The translations under genes were made by a program, and so were the position numbers. This document shows positions 1-9,078 of a stretch of DNA of 64,000 nucleotides, piece after piece. Positions within the stretch are counted from its first letter, which is position 1. Each line of letters begins with the position of its first letter. Under the pieces are notes generated by a model that saw only the letters and a program-made list of their open reading frames with translations, ran no database searches and was not told the DNA's origin. Source of the DNA: Micrococcales bacterium (GTDB taxonomy: Bacteria > Actinomycetota > Actinomycetes > S36-B12 > UBA10799). The stretch lies in assembly GCA_016719135.1 (NCBI GenBank), contig JADKAV010000005.1:156684-220683 (forward strand), written 5' to 3'.

Positions 1-1
1 C

Positions 2-247
2 TTCGAGAAGGCGTCGGAGAGCCACCCGGACATCGTTTTCGGGAAGGTGGACACCGAGGCCGAGCAGGCCCTGGCCGCCCAGGCCCAGATCTCGTCGATC
101 CCGACGCTGATGGCTTTCCGCGACGGCATCCTGCTGTACTCGCAGCCCGGTGCACTTCCTGAAGCTGCCTTGACCGACTTGATCGGCCAGGTCAAGGACC
201 TGGACATGGAGAAGGTGCACGCCGAGGTCGCCAAACAGCAGTCCTGA
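2..247 (+). CDS. Thioredoxin, C-terminal part (cut by window edge)
   Basis: This is the last 81 codons of a thioredoxin-fold protein whose start lies before the window. The visible part carries the cis-proline segment (SIPTLMAFRDG), which packs against the redox-active disulfide, and the usual final beta-strand and helix. The CGPC active site would lie upstream and is not seen. Such proteins are small cytoplasmic disulfide reductases recharged by thioredoxin reductase. A GC-rich stem-loop follows the stop codon. The family call is firm; which thioredoxin paralogue it is cannot be told. Confidence 0.85.
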   Translation, partial: FEKASESHPDIVFGKVDTEAEQALAAQAQISSIPTLMAFRDGILLYSQPGALPEAALTDLIGQVKDLDMEKVHAEVAKQQS

Positions 248-280
248 GCCGGGCACCGCGGCGGGCACAGCACCAGTCCG

Positions 281-310
281 GCCCGGACGCGCCGACCGGC
301 CTGTCCGGGC
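281..310 (+). terminator. Stem-loop after thioredoxin
   Basis: An 8-bp perfect stem (GCCCGGAC / GTCCGGGC) with a 14-base loop follows the thioredoxin stop codon and precedes the thyX promoter. There is no T tract, as is common for actinobacterial hairpin terminators. Confidence 0.4.
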
Positions 311-327
311 GGGCTGAGAACCCTGCC

Positions 328-333
328 TAGAGT
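328..333 (+). promoter_or_regulatory. thyX -10 element, leaderless start
   Basis: TAGAGT is followed by 7 bases and then GTG at 341. This spacing puts transcription start at the start codon, so GTG 341 is chosen over the GTG at 332, which overlaps the hexamer. Confidence 0.6.
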
Positions 334-340
334 GGCACTC

Positions 341-1054
341 GTGGATGTTGAGTTCCGAAGCGAGATGACCGTTGAGTTGGTGCGGGCGGCCGCACAGGAC
401 GCAGACGTACTGTTCGCCGCCAGGGTTTCCACCAAGGGTGAGCATTCCTTGGACGACGTCGACGGTGATGCCGGTCGCTCGCAGGGCCTCATCAACTATT
501 TGATGCGTGACCGGCACGGTTCACCGTTCGAGCACAACTCGATGACGTTCTTCGTGAGCGCGCCGATCTTCGTGTTTCGGGAGTTCATGCGGCACCGGAT
601 CGCCTCCTACAACGAGGAGAGCGGCCGCTACCGCGAACTGCGGCCGGTCTTCTACGTGCCGGGTCCCGAACGCAGACTCGTGCAGCAGGGCAAGACCGGG
701 TCGTACGAATTCGTCGAGGGCACCCCTGAGCAGTACGAGGTCGCGGTGGCTCAGACGAAGGCGGCCTGTGAGCACGCTTACGCGGCTTACCAGGCGATGC
801 TGGACGCCGGCATCGCTCGGGAGGTGGCCCGCACCGTCCTGCCGGTGGGCACGTACAGCTCGATGTACGTGACGATGAACGCCCGTGCCTTGATGAACTT
901 CTTGTCGCTGCGCACCAAACGCGAGGACTCAGCCTTCCCGTCCTTCCCGCAGCGAGAGATCGAGATGGTGGCCGACCGGATGGAGTCCTACTGGGCCGAG
1001 TTGATGCCGTTGACACATGCGGCGTTCGAACGCAACGGCCGAGTCGCCCCGTAG
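341..1054 (+). CDS. thyX: FAD-dependent thymidylate synthase ThyX
   Basis: ThyX makes dTMP from dUMP with methylenetetrahydrofolate and NADPH through FAD, the alternative to ThyA. The 237-residue protein has the ThyX signature at residues 84-97 (RHRIASYNEESGRY), including the RHR and the serine/asparagine positions that bind FAD and dUMP, and the length is normal for the family. The start is the GTG placed 7 bases after a TAGAGT hexamer; the GTG at 332 would add three residues. dapA follows 30 bases downstream with its own promoter overlapping the gap, an arrangement common in actinobacteria. Confidence 0.96.
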   Translation: MDVEFRSEMTVELVRAAAQDADVLFAARVSTKGEHSLDDVDGDAGRSQGLINYLMRDRHGSPFEHNSMTFFVSAPIFVFREFMRHRIASYNEESGRYRELRPVFYVPGPERRLVQQGKTGSYEFVEGTPEQYEVAVAQTKAACEHAYAAYQAMLDAGIAREVARTVLPVGTYSSMYVTMNARALMNFLSLRTKREDSAFPSFPQREIEMVADRMESYWAELMPLTHAAFERNGRVAP

Positions 1055-1070
1055 GAATCGTGTCTGCCGG

Positions 1071-1076
1071 TAGCGT
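1071..1076 (+). promoter_or_regulatory. dapA -10 element, leaderless start
   Basis: TAGCGT, then exactly 7 bases, then ATG 1084. This supports ATG 1084 as the first codon rather than GTG 1060. Confidence 0.6.
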
Positions 1077-1083
1077 GGAGAGC

Positions 1084-1959
1084 ATGCAGCATCCTTTCGG
1101 TTCGGTGGTCACTGCGATGGTCACCCCATTCACCGCGGACGGTGAGCTGGATCTCGCGGGCATCGAGCGGCTGGCCAGCCACCTCGTGGACATCGGCAAC
1201 GACGGACTGGTCGTCAACGGCACGACCGGCGAGGCATCCACCACCTCCGACGGCGAAAAGTCGGAAGCCTTGCGGGCGGTCATCAGTGCGGTCGGGGATC
1301 GAGCAATTGTCACCGCAGGGGTCGGCACCAACGACACCGCCCACAGCGTCGAACTGGCACACCAGGCGCAAGCCGCAGGCGCGCATGCCTTGCTCGCGGT
1401 CACGCCTTACTACAACCGGCCTCCGCAGTCGGGGATCCTGCATCACTTCCGCACTCTGGCCGACGCCACGGACCTGCCGATGATGCTCTACGACATCCCT
1501 GGTCGGTCGGTCACCGAGATCGCGACACCCACCCTGATCGAGTTGGCCGAACATCCCAACATCCTGGCCGTCAAGGACGCCAAAGCGGATCTCCCCGGTT
1601 CTGCGCGGGTGCTGGCCGCCACCGACCTGCTGTACTACTCCGGTGACGACGCCCTGAACCTGCCGCTGCTGGCACTGGGCGCCTCTGGCTTCGTGTCCGT
1701 CGTGGGTCACTTCCTGGCCCCCACACTGGTGGCGATGCGGCGGGCGTTCCTCGACGGTGACCTCGAGGCCGCGCGCAGACTGCACTTCTCGACGCTGCCC
1801 ACGATCGACGCCGTTTTTGTCACCCAGGCAGCCATGACCGTGAAGGCCACGTTGAACCGGCAGGGCCTTCCTGGCGGAACCGTCCGAGCGCCGCTGGTCG
1901 AGGCCAGCGAAACCGACGTCGATGCCGTGATGACGGCACTGGAGGCCAGTAGTGGCTGA
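1084..1959 (+). CDS. dapA: 4-hydroxy-tetrahydrodipicolinate synthase DapA
   Basis: DapA condenses pyruvate with aspartate semialdehyde, the first committed step to diaminopimelate and lysine, and acts in the cytosol. The 291-residue TIM-barrel protein has the NGTTGE substrate loop (45-50), the tyrosine of YDIPGR (136) and the Schiff-base lysine in LAVKDAK (164). The start at ATG 1084 is supported by the TAGCGT hexamer 7 bases upstream; GTG 1060 would add eight poorly conserved residues. The stop codon overlaps the start of the RNase J gene by 8 bases, so the two are probably translated in a coupled way. dapF of the same pathway is at 18.8 kb. Confidence 0.96.
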   Translation: MQHPFGSVVTAMVTPFTADGELDLAGIERLASHLVDIGNDGLVVNGTTGEASTTSDGEKSEALRAVISAVGDRAIVTAGVGTNDTAHSVELAHQAQAAGAHALLAVTPYYNRPPQSGILHHFRTLADATDLPMMLYDIPGRSVTEIATPTLIELAEHPNILAVKDAKADLPGSARVLAATDLLYYSGDDALNLPLLALGASGFVSVVGHFLAPTLVAMRRAFLDGDLEAARRLHFSTLPTIDAVFVTQAAMTVKATLNRQGLPGGTVRAPLVEASETDVDAVMTALEASSG

Positions 1960-3619
1960 GAAACTTCCCGCCCTTGCCGACGGCGGCTTGCGGATCGTTG
2001 CCTTGGGTGGACTGGGGGAGATCGGGCGCAACATGACCGTCTTCGAGTGCGACGGCCAGTTGCTGATCGTGGACTGCGGGGTGCTGTTCCCGGAGGAGGC
2101 GCAGCCGGGCGTGGACCTGATCCTGCCCGACTTCGACTACCTGCGCGACCGCCTCGATGACGTCGTGGCGCTGGTTCTCACCCACGGGCATGAAGACCAC
2201 ATCGGAGCCGTCACGTTCTTGTTACGCGAGCGACCCGACATCCCGATTTATGGCTCCAAACTCACGCTGGCGTTCCTTGAGGCGAAGCTGCGCGAGCGAC
2301 GGCAGAAGCCCCCGCTGCAGGTGGTCAAGGAGGGTGACACGCAATGGCTGGGTGCTTTCCGGGTCGAGTTCCTGGCGGTGAACCACTCGATCCCCGATGC
2401 GCTTGCTCTGTGCATCGACACCACCGCCGGGCGGGTCATCCACACCGGCGACTTCAAGATGGACCAGCTGCCCCTCGACGGCCGGATCACCGATCTCACC
2501 GCGATGGGTAGGCTCGGCTCGGAGGGCGTGGATCTGCTGCTGGTCGACTCGACCAACGCCGAGGTCAGCGGTTTCGTGAAGTCCGAGTCGGAGATCCTGC
2601 CAGCGCTCGAGCAGGTCATGGCCAGCACCCAGAAACGGGTGATCGTCGCCAGTTTCGCCAGTCACGTCCATCGCATCCAGCAGGTGATCGATGTGGCCAC
2701 CGAGCACGGGCGCAAGATCGCACTCGTGGGCCGTTCCATGGTCCGCAACATGAACGTGGCCCGCGAACTGGGCTACCTGCAGATCCCGGCGGACACGCTG
2801 GTCAACATCGACCGTGTCGGCGACCTGCCCGACGACCAGATCGTTCTGGTGTGCACCGGGTCGCAGGGTGAGCCCATGGCCGTCCTGTCGCGCATCGCGG
2901 CACACGACCACGACATCCGGGTGGGGCCTGGGGACACGGTTGTCTTGGCGTCCTCGCTGATTCCCGGCAACGAAAACGCGGTCAACCGGGTGATCAACGG
3001 GCTGACGGGCACTGGCGCGCGCGTCGTCCACAAGGGCAATGCCATGGTGCATGTGTCCGGCCACGCCGCCGCCGGTGAACTGCTGTACCTGTACAACATG
3101 GTCAAACCAGCCAACGTGATGCCGGTGCACGGCGAAGTTCGGCACCTGCATGCCAATGCCCGCTTGGCGGTCAAGACCGGTGTCGATCCGCAGCAGGTGA
3201 TTATCGCCGCGGACGGCACAGTCGTCGACCTGGTGGACGGCAAGGCCTCGATCGTGGGTGAGGTCCCGTGCGGCTACGTCTACGTGGACGGAGCCAGCGT
3301 GGGGGACATCACCGAGGGGTCGTTGAAGGATCGGCGCATCCTGGGCGAAGAGGGGTTCATCTCGGTGGTGGTCGTGGTGGACCACGTCGAGGCGAAGATC
3401 CTGGCTGGCCCGGAGATCCACGCGCGCGGGTTCGCGGACTCCGATGCCGTGTTCGACGAGGTGATCCCGACCATCGAGGCGAAACTGATCGCTGCGATCA
3501 AAGATGGGGTGACCGATCAGCATGCACTGGCGCAGATCGTGCGCCGCACCCTCGGCCGCTGGGTCAATGCCCAGCACCGCCGCCGCCCGATGATCGTACC
3601 GGTGGTCATCGAAGGTTAG
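1952..3619 (+). CDS. rnj: Ribonuclease J
   Basis: RNase J is a zinc-dependent exo/endoribonuclease that matures rRNA and degrades mRNA. The 555-residue protein has the metallo-beta-lactamase metal motif HGHEDH (residues 78-83), further metal ligands in the HTGDFK region, a beta-CASP domain in the middle and the C-terminal domain typical of the family. GTG 1952 lies inside dapA, with an 8-base overlap. The dapA-rnj pairing is conserved in many actinobacteria. Length and motifs match complete family members. Confidence 0.96.
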   Translation: MAEKLPALADGGLRIVALGGLGEIGRNMTVFECDGQLLIVDCGVLFPEEAQPGVDLILPDFDYLRDRLDDVVALVLTHGHEDHIGAVTFLLRERPDIPIYGSKLTLAFLEAKLRERRQKPPLQVVKEGDTQWLGAFRVEFLAVNHSIPDALALCIDTTAGRVIHTGDFKMDQLPLDGRITDLTAMGRLGSEGVDLLLVDSTNAEVSGFVKSESEILPALEQVMASTQKRVIVASFASHVHRIQQVIDVATEHGRKIALVGRSMVRNMNVARELGYLQIPADTLVNIDRVGDLPDDQIVLVCTGSQGEPMAVLSRIAAHDHDIRVGPGDTVVLASSLIPGNENAVNRVINGLTGTGARVVHKGNAMVHVSGHAAAGELLYLYNMVKPANVMPVHGEVRHLHANARLAVKTGVDPQQVIIAADGTVVDLVDGKASIVGEVPCGYVYVDGASVGDITEGSLKDRRILGEEGFISVVVVVDHVEAKILAGPEIHARGFADSDAVFDEVIPTIEAKLIAAIKDGVTDQHALAQIVRRTLGRWVNAQHRRRPMIVPVVIEG

Positions 3620-3804
3620 GACGTCCGTCGGCGCGACGTCGCGAGACTTTGGACGGATCGTGCCTCCTGCTGACGCGTGGTGTCCAAAGTCCCGGGGCTA
3701 TCGGTGTGTTCGGCGCGGCGCGTGGAACGCACCGAGACGGTCGTCGACGCGACACGCACGCCCCGCGCCGCCTCGACGTGGCTAGGGCAAACGCGATCGG
3801 CGGA

Positions 3805-3810
3805 TAGTCT
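3805..3810 (+). promoter_or_regulatory. ftsK -10 element, leaderless start
   Basis: TAGTCT, 7 bases, then ATG 3818. It marks ATG 3818 as the first codon; an in-frame upstream extension to 3677 lacks any signal. Confidence 0.6.
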
Positions 3811-3817
3811 GGGGTCC

Positions 3818-6307
3818 ATGGCATCTCGTACCTCCACCCGCGGCTCGAAGAGTCCCGGGAAGACCGGCACCTCGCGATCAAGACCTCCCGCGAAGAAGTC
3901 GCCGGCGAAATCCGCGAGGGCCAAGAAGCCCAGCCCGAAGAAGACCGGTTCGAAAGCAGCGAGTTTCGTGTCCTTCGTGCGGGCTGTGGTGCGTGCCCTG
4001 GTCGCCGCATGGTTCGGCACCGCGCATTTCCTGGGGGCCGCGGTCCGGCGGGTGGGTCGTGGTGCACGGGATCTGGACCCTGCCTTGCGAAGGGACGGTC
4101 TCGGACTGGTCTACGCCATCCTGACGGTGGTGACGGCTGTGGTGGCCTGGTGGGGGGTTTCCGGCGGTATCGAACCCGCGGTCACGTTCGTGGTCGGGGG
4201 AGCCGTCGGTTCCCTGGATCTGCTGGTTCCGCTGTTCTTCGGGTGGATGACCTGGCGAACGCTGCGGCACCCGCAGCGCCGGTTCGCCGCCCACTCGATC
4301 GTCGGCGGCCTGCTCGTAGTGTTCGCTGCGGCGGGCCTGATTCACGTGATCGCGGGCGCCGCTCAGCCCATCGACGGGCAGGCGGCGATGCGCGCCGGTG
4401 GTGGATGGGCGGGCTGGATTGCCGCCATTCCTTTCCTGTCCCTGCTCGGGCCCTGGCTGACCGGCCTGATACTGGCCTTGTTGGTCGTGGCAGGTGTGCT
4501 CATGGCTTCGGGGACCACCATCGCGGATCTGCGTCAGCGTCTGGCAACACTGGACACCGCAGCCGCCCGTGACCGCGTGAAGGCGAAGCTGGGCCGGACG
4601 TCGGCGGGCAGCGACCAGGTGCCCGAGGATCTGGTCGGCGACGAGGCGTTCGTCAGTCCGGTGCGCACTGATTCAGGATCTGACGACCAGGATGCCGAGG
4701 ACCCCACCCAGGCGATCGATCTCACCTCGATGGCACCGTTGGCGCAGGATCTCACTGTCGAAGTGGACCCGCGTGAGGTCGAGGCTCTGGACCTCGCGAT
4801 GGCCGAGCAGTTGTTGCTGTCCGGCGATGTCGTGTACCGGCTCCCGCCCCTGGACCTGCTCAAGCCCGGCCCCCCGCACAAGGCGGCGACCGCCGCCAAC
4901 GACCAAGTCGTCGCCGCCCTCACCGCAGTCCTCGACCAGTTCGAGGTGGATGCCCGGGTGACGGGCTTCAGCCGCGGCCCGACGGTGACCCGCTACGAGG
5001 TGGAACTCGGGCCGGCGGTGAAGGTGGAGCGTGTCACCGCGTTGAGCAAGAACATCTCGTACGCCGTGAAGAGCCCGGAGGTGCGCATCCTGTCCCCGAT
5101 TCCGGGTAAGTCGGCCATCGGCATCGAGATCCCCAACACCGACCGGGAGAACGTGAGTCTCTCCGACGTGCTGCGTTCTCGGATCGCACAAAGCGACAGC
5201 CACCCGATGCTGATCGGACTGGGCAAGGATGTCGAGGGTGGTTTCGTCTGCGGGAATCTGGCCAAGATGCCCCACCTCCTGGTGGCCGGTGCCACCGGAG
5301 CGGGTAAGTCGGTGTGCATCAACACCCTGATCACCTCGGTGCTGTCGCGGGCCACTCCCGACGAAGTCCGGATGGTGCTGATCGACCCCAAGCGGGTCGA
5401 GTTGAGCATTTACGAGGGCATCCCGCACCTCATCACGCCGATCGTCACCAATCCGAAGAAGGCCGCCGACATCCTGCAGTGGGTCGTCAAGGAGATGGAG
5501 ACCCGCTATGACGACCTGGCAGCCTACGGTTTCCGGCACATCGACGACTTCAACAAGGCGGTAGCAGCCGGCACGGTGGTGCCACCGCCGGGAACCCAGC
5601 GGACACTGACGCCGTACCCCTACCTGTTGATAATCGTGGACGAACTCGCCGACTTGATGATGGTCGCCCCGCGCGATGTGGAGGACGCCATCGTGCGGAT
5701 CACGCAGTTGGCGCGTGCCGCGGGCATCCACCTGGTCCTGGCGACTCAGCGCCCCAGCGTGGACGTCGTAACCGGTCTGATCAAGGCCAACGTTCCGTCC
5801 CGCTTGGCGTTCTCGACGTCGAGTCAGACCGACAGCCGCGTCATCCTCGACCAGCCAGGCGCGGAGAAACTCATCGGACAGGGTGATGGGCTGTTCCTTC
5901 CGATGGGAGCCAGCAAACCCATCCGGCTGCAGGGCGCGTTCGTTCCCGAGCACGAGATCCGCAGCATCGTGTCCCATTGCAAAGCGCAGATGGCTCCGGC
6001 CTATCGCGAGGACATCGAACGGGCGGCCGGTTCCCGGGCCATCATCGACGACGACATCGGCGACGACCTGGATCTGGTGTGTCAGGCCGCGGAACTGATC
6101 GTGAGCACCCAGTTCGGGTCGACCTCGATGCTTCAGCGCAAACTGCGGGTCGGCTTTGCGAAGGCCGGTCGGCTGATGGACCTGCTGGAGGTCCGTGGGG
6201 TTGTCGGTCCGAGCGAGGGCTCGAAGGCCCGCGAGGTACTGGTGTCGGCCGACGACCTGCCCGCGGTCATCGCGGACCTGCGCGGGGTGGACGGCTCCGG
6301 GCAGTGA
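3818..6307 (+). CDS. ftsK: DNA translocase FtsK
   Basis: FtsK is a septal, membrane-anchored hexameric ATPase that pumps chromosomal DNA during division and sporulation-like segregation. The 829-residue protein begins with a Lys/Pro/Ser/Ala-rich tail of about 40 residues, then about four membrane segments, a linker, the motor with Walker A GATGAGKS near 491 and Walker B IIVDELADLM near 606, and a C-terminal winged-helix gamma domain that reads KOPS sites. The short linker resembles SpoIIIE/FtsK of actinobacteria. The stop codon overlaps the rimO start by 4 bases (GTGA). Confidence 0.96.
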   Translation: MASRTSTRGSKSPGKTGTSRSRPPAKKSPAKSARAKKPSPKKTGSKAASFVSFVRAVVRALVAAWFGTAHFLGAAVRRVGRGARDLDPALRRDGLGLVYAILTVVTAVVAWWGVSGGIEPAVTFVVGGAVGSLDLLVPLFFGWMTWRTLRHPQRRFAAHSIVGGLLVVFAAAGLIHVIAGAAQPIDGQAAMRAGGGWAGWIAAIPFLSLLGPWLTGLILALLVVAGVLMASGTTIADLRQRLATLDTAAARDRVKAKLGRTSAGSDQVPEDLVGDEAFVSPVRTDSGSDDQDAEDPTQAIDLTSMAPLAQDLTVEVDPREVEALDLAMAEQLLLSGDVVYRLPPLDLLKPGPPHKAATAANDQVVAALTAVLDQFEVDARVTGFSRGPTVTRYEVELGPAVKVERVTALSKNISYAVKSPEVRILSPIPGKSAIGIEIPNTDRENVSLSDVLRSRIAQSDSHPMLIGLGKDVEGGFVCGNLAKMPHLLVAGATGAGKSVCINTLITSVLSRATPDEVRMVLIDPKRVELSIYEGIPHLITPIVTNPKKAADILQWVVKEMETRYDDLAAYGFRHIDDFNKAVAAGTVVPPPGTQRTLTPYPYLLIIVDELADLMMVAPRDVEDAIVRITQLARAAGIHLVLATQRPSVDVVTGLIKANVPSRLAFSTSSQTDSRVILDQPGAEKLIGQGDGLFLPMGASKPIRLQGAFVPEHEIRSIVSHCKAQMAPAYREDIERAAGSRAIIDDDIGDDLDLVCQAAELIVSTQFGSTSMLQRKLRVGFAKAGRLMDLLEVRGVVGPSEGSKAREVLVSADDLPAVIADLRGVDGSGQ

Positions 6308-7635
6308 CGCGCCCCTCGGTTTCGATCATCACACTGGGGTGCGCCCGCAACGAGGTCGACTCCGAAGAACTGGCCGCGGAGTTGGCCGAGGACGGGTGGG
6401 ATCTGGTCGATGACCCCGCGGGCGCCGACACCGTCCTGGTCAACACGTGCGGTTTCATCGACGCCGCCAAACGCGACTCCATCGACACGGTGCTGGCCGC
6501 CAGCGACCTACCCGGAAAGGTTGTCGCAGTCGGCTGCCTGGCCGAACGCTACGGCGAACAACTGGCACAGTCCCTGCCTGAAGCCGACGCGGTGCTGGGC
6601 TTCGACGCCTATCCGGAACTGCCTTCCGCGCTGCGAACGCTTCTTGCCGGTGGTCAACTGGGTGCGCACACCCCCCGGGACCGACGGGGTCTGCAGCCCT
6701 CCGCGCCCACGGACCGTTCGGCTGACCTGGCTGTGCTGCCCGGGCACGTGGGGATGCGTAGGCGGTTGTCCGACGGACCGGTGGCCTCGGTCAAACTTGC
6801 TTCCGGCTGCGATCGCCGGTGCACGTTCTGCGCGATTCCGTCGTTTCGCGGTTCTTTCGTCTCCCGGCGGCCGACAGATGTGGTCAACGAGGTGGCGTGG
6901 CTGGTTGGTCAGGGCGTGCTCGAGGTCAACCTGGTCAGTGAGAACTCCACGTCCTACGGCAAGGACTTCGGTGACCTGCGGCTCTTGGAGAGCCTGCTGG
7001 TCGACCTCGCGGACACCCCGGGCCTGGAACGGGTACGCGTTGCGTATTTGCAGCCTGCCGAGATGCGCCCCGATCTGGTGTCCATCATCGGTGCCACGGT
7101 GGGCGTCGCCCCCTACTTCGACCTGTCGTTCCAGCACGCCAGTCCCGCGGTGTTGCGCAGGATGCGCCGGTTCGGCGGATCGCAGGACTTCCTGCGCCTG
7201 ATCGACCAGATCCGCGACGTGAACCCGGCGGCGGCTATCAGGTCCAATTTCATCGTCGGTTTCCCAGGGGAGGCGCCAGCGGACATCGATGTGCTGATCG
7301 ACTTCCTGCAGCGGGCGCAGCTGGATGCCATCGGGGTCTTCGGCTACTCCGACGAACAGGGCACCGAAGCAGCCACCTTCTCCGACCACGTCGACGCCGA
7401 CGAGATCGACCTGCGCGTGGAAGCCCTCGCTTCGGTGGCCGAGGACGTCATGTCCGCTCGCGCCGCGAACAGGATCGGCGAGTCGGTGCGGGTGCTCGTG
7501 GAGGCTGGCAAGACGCAGTTCCAGGGTCCGGAGGACGGGTCCACCCAGTTGCTGGGTTCGGCTACGGGACCTGTCGCCGTCGCCCGGATCGTGGCATCCG
7601 AGGGCGCCGATCTGATTGCCGAGATCGTTTCATGA
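6304..7635 (+). CDS. rimO: Ribosomal protein S12 methylthiotransferase RimO
   Basis: RimO is a radical-SAM enzyme that adds a methylthio group to an aspartate of ribosomal protein S12. The 443-residue protein has the N-terminal UPF0004 domain with the second cluster's cysteines (GCARNEVDSE, NTCGFID, GCLAER), the radical-SAM CxxxCxxC at 169-176 (CDRRCTFC) and a C-terminal TRAM domain. The NEVDSE and FIDAAKRDS segments separate it from MiaB, which is also present at 15.5 kb. GTG 6304 overlaps the ftsK stop, and its own stop overlaps pgsA (ATGA), so ftsK-rimO-pgsA-cinA look like one operon. Confidence 0.95.
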   Translation: MTRPSVSIITLGCARNEVDSEELAAELAEDGWDLVDDPAGADTVLVNTCGFIDAAKRDSIDTVLAASDLPGKVVAVGCLAERYGEQLAQSLPEADAVLGFDAYPELPSALRTLLAGGQLGAHTPRDRRGLQPSAPTDRSADLAVLPGHVGMRRRLSDGPVASVKLASGCDRRCTFCAIPSFRGSFVSRRPTDVVNEVAWLVGQGVLEVNLVSENSTSYGKDFGDLRLLESLLVDLADTPGLERVRVAYLQPAEMRPDLVSIIGATVGVAPYFDLSFQHASPAVLRRMRRFGGSQDFLRLIDQIRDVNPAAAIRSNFIVGFPGEAPADIDVLIDFLQRAQLDAIGVFGYSDEQGTEAATFSDHVDADEIDLRVEALASVAEDVMSARAANRIGESVRVLVEAGKTQFQGPEDGSTQLLGSATGPVAVARIVASEGADLIAEIVS

Positions 7636-8276
7636 GCGAACACAAACGCGTGTGGGGCAGGCCGGATCCGATGGCCGACCCGCCGAGCCCGTCGCGGTTG
7701 TGGAACCTGCCCAACGCCCTGACGATGCTGCGCCTGCTGCTGGTGCCACTGTTCGGATACTTGCTGCTGCTGGACTCCGGGCAGTCGGACACTGCGCGGT
7801 GGTGGGCAGCGGTCGTCTTCGTGGTGGCCAGCCTCACCGATCTGGCCGACGGCGCGATTGCGCGGGCGCGCAATCTGGTGACCACGTTCGGCAAGGTCGC
7901 CGACCCGATCGCGGACAAGGCCCTGACCGGCGTTGCGCTGCTGGGGCTCAGTGCACTGGGGGAACTGCCCTGGTGGGTCACGATCGTGATCCTGGGCCGC
8001 GAGGTCAGCATCACCCTTGCGCGTTTCCTGGTCATCCGGCATGGGGTGATTCCGGCCAGCCGCGGCGGCAAAGCGAAGACCGTCGCCCAGATGGCGGCCA
8101 TTCTGCTGTACATCATCCCGGTCGCGGGATGGGTCGCCGACGTGCGCTGGCCGGTGATGTTGATCGCGGTGTTCCTGACTGTCCTGACTGGCCTGGACTA
8201 CCTTGTGCGGGTAGTGAGACTGCGCAGGAACAGCGAACGGACGGCCATGAAAAGAGCGCGACGTGCAGCAGGCTGA
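7632..8276 (+). CDS. pgsA: CDP-alcohol phosphatidyltransferase, PgsA type
   Basis: The enzyme joins CDP-diacylglycerol with a polyol phosphate in the membrane; the genomic position next to cinA and clgR is that of the phosphatidylglycerophosphate synthase PgsA. The 214-residue protein has several hydrophobic helices and the full catalytic signature from D70 to D95 (D70, D73-G74, A77-R78, G87, D91, D95). The N-terminal WNLPNALTMLRLLLVP is typical. ATG 7632 overlaps the rimO stop by 4 bases, and the 3' end overlaps cinA by 14 bases. The exact acceptor is inferred from context. Confidence 0.9.
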   Translation: MSEHKRVWGRPDPMADPPSPSRLWNLPNALTMLRLLLVPLFGYLLLLDSGQSDTARWWAAVVFVVASLTDLADGAIARARNLVTTFGKVADPIADKALTGVALLGLSALGELPWWVTIVILGREVSITLARFLVIRHGVIPASRGGKAKTVAQMAAILLYIIPVAGWVADVRWPVMLIAVFLTVLTGLDYLVRVVRLRRNSERTAMKRARRAAG

Positions 8277-8724
8277 CGAGGTCGTCGCGGCGTTGCGGCG
8301 TCGGGGCGAAACAGTGTGCACGGTGGAGTCCCTGACCGGTGGACTGCTGTGTGCCGCCCTGACCGATGCCCCCGGTGCATCGGAACTGGTCCATGGCGGC
8401 ATCGTTGCGTACACGATCGACGCCAAACACGATGTGGTCGGAGTTGACGAGCACGTGCTGGCCGAGTACGGGGCTGTGTCGGCGCAGACCGCGCAGGCTC
8501 TGGCCGTCCGGGCTCGGGAGGTGTTCGGGTCGACCTGGGCGGTGGCCACCACCGGTGTGGCTGGACCGGCTACCCAGGAGGGCAAGCCAGTCGGAACCGT
8601 CTTCGTGGCGGTGGACGGGCCCGCCAGCGATGTGGCGCAGCTGGCGTTGAGCGGCGACCGCCACCAGATCCGTACAAAAAGTTGTGCACAAGCGCTGGAA
8701 CTGCTGCTCAGCTTGATGGAATAG
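8263..8724 (+). CDS. CinA-family nicotinamide-nucleotide amidohydrolase (PncC)
   Basis: The 153-residue protein is the stand-alone C-terminal CinA domain, which deamidates nicotinamide mononucleotide in NAD recycling. It has the conserved TVESLTGG (active serine) and TTGVAGP segments. The N-terminal molybdopterin-binding-like half of full CinA is absent, as usual in actinobacteria. GTG 8263 lies inside pgsA, so translation is probably coupled. The name CinA comes from competence genes, but no competence role should be assumed here. Confidence 0.92.
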   Translation: MQQADEVVAALRRRGETVCTVESLTGGLLCAALTDAPGASELVHGGIVAYTIDAKHDVVGVDEHVLAEYGAVSAQTAQALAVRAREVFGSTWAVATTGVAGPATQEGKPVGTVFVAVDGPASDVAQLALSGDRHQIRTKSCAQALELLLSLME

Positions 8725-8831
8725 AGACCGGCGGCTGTTTCGTTGCGGTAAATGTGTCGTTAATAGCATCACCCGAGCAGATGCCCAAGCGTCACGGGTC
8801 GCGTACAGTCGAGCCAAGAAAAGGAGCAGGG

Positions 8832-9071
8832 ATGGTCGTTCTCCGACAGGTCGTCGGCGACGAGTTGCGTCGCAGGCGGATGAATCAGGGTCGCACACTG
8901 CGTGACGTCTCCACGTCCGCACGCGTGTCGCTGGGTTACCTGTCCGAGGTGGAGCGCGGTCAGAAGGAAGCATCCAGTGAGTTGCTGGCGGCGATCTGTG
9001 GCGCGCTGGAAGTCCCGCTGTCGGAGGTCATGCGCTCGGTCAGTGACGGGGTTGCCCGCGCGGGCAACTGA
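8832..9071 (+). CDS. clgR: XRE-family regulator, ClgR-like, short form
   Basis: ClgR is a helix-turn-helix activator of clp protease and stress genes in actinobacteria and usually sits next to pgsA and cinA, as here. The 79-residue protein has the HTH at about 24-50 (LRDVSTSARVSLGYLSEVERGQ) in two adjoining helices, and the recognition segment GYLSEVERG matches ClgR. The start is ATG 8832, preceded by AAGGAGC. It is shorter than the 100-120 residues common for ClgR and ends soon after the DNA-binding domain, so it lacks the usual C-terminal extension. A TACAGT hexamer at about 8802 may be the -10. Confidence 0.82.
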   Translation: MVVLRQVVGDELRRRRMNQGRTLRDVSTSARVSLGYLSEVERGQKEASSELLAAICGALEVPLSEVMRSVSDGVARAGN

Positions 9072-9078
9072 CCCACAG

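Noticed and set aside
585..2034. Long minus-strand frames opposite thyX and dapA
   Set aside because: They lie antisense to clear genes and have the Arg/Pro/Gly-rich composition of shadow frames in high-GC DNA.
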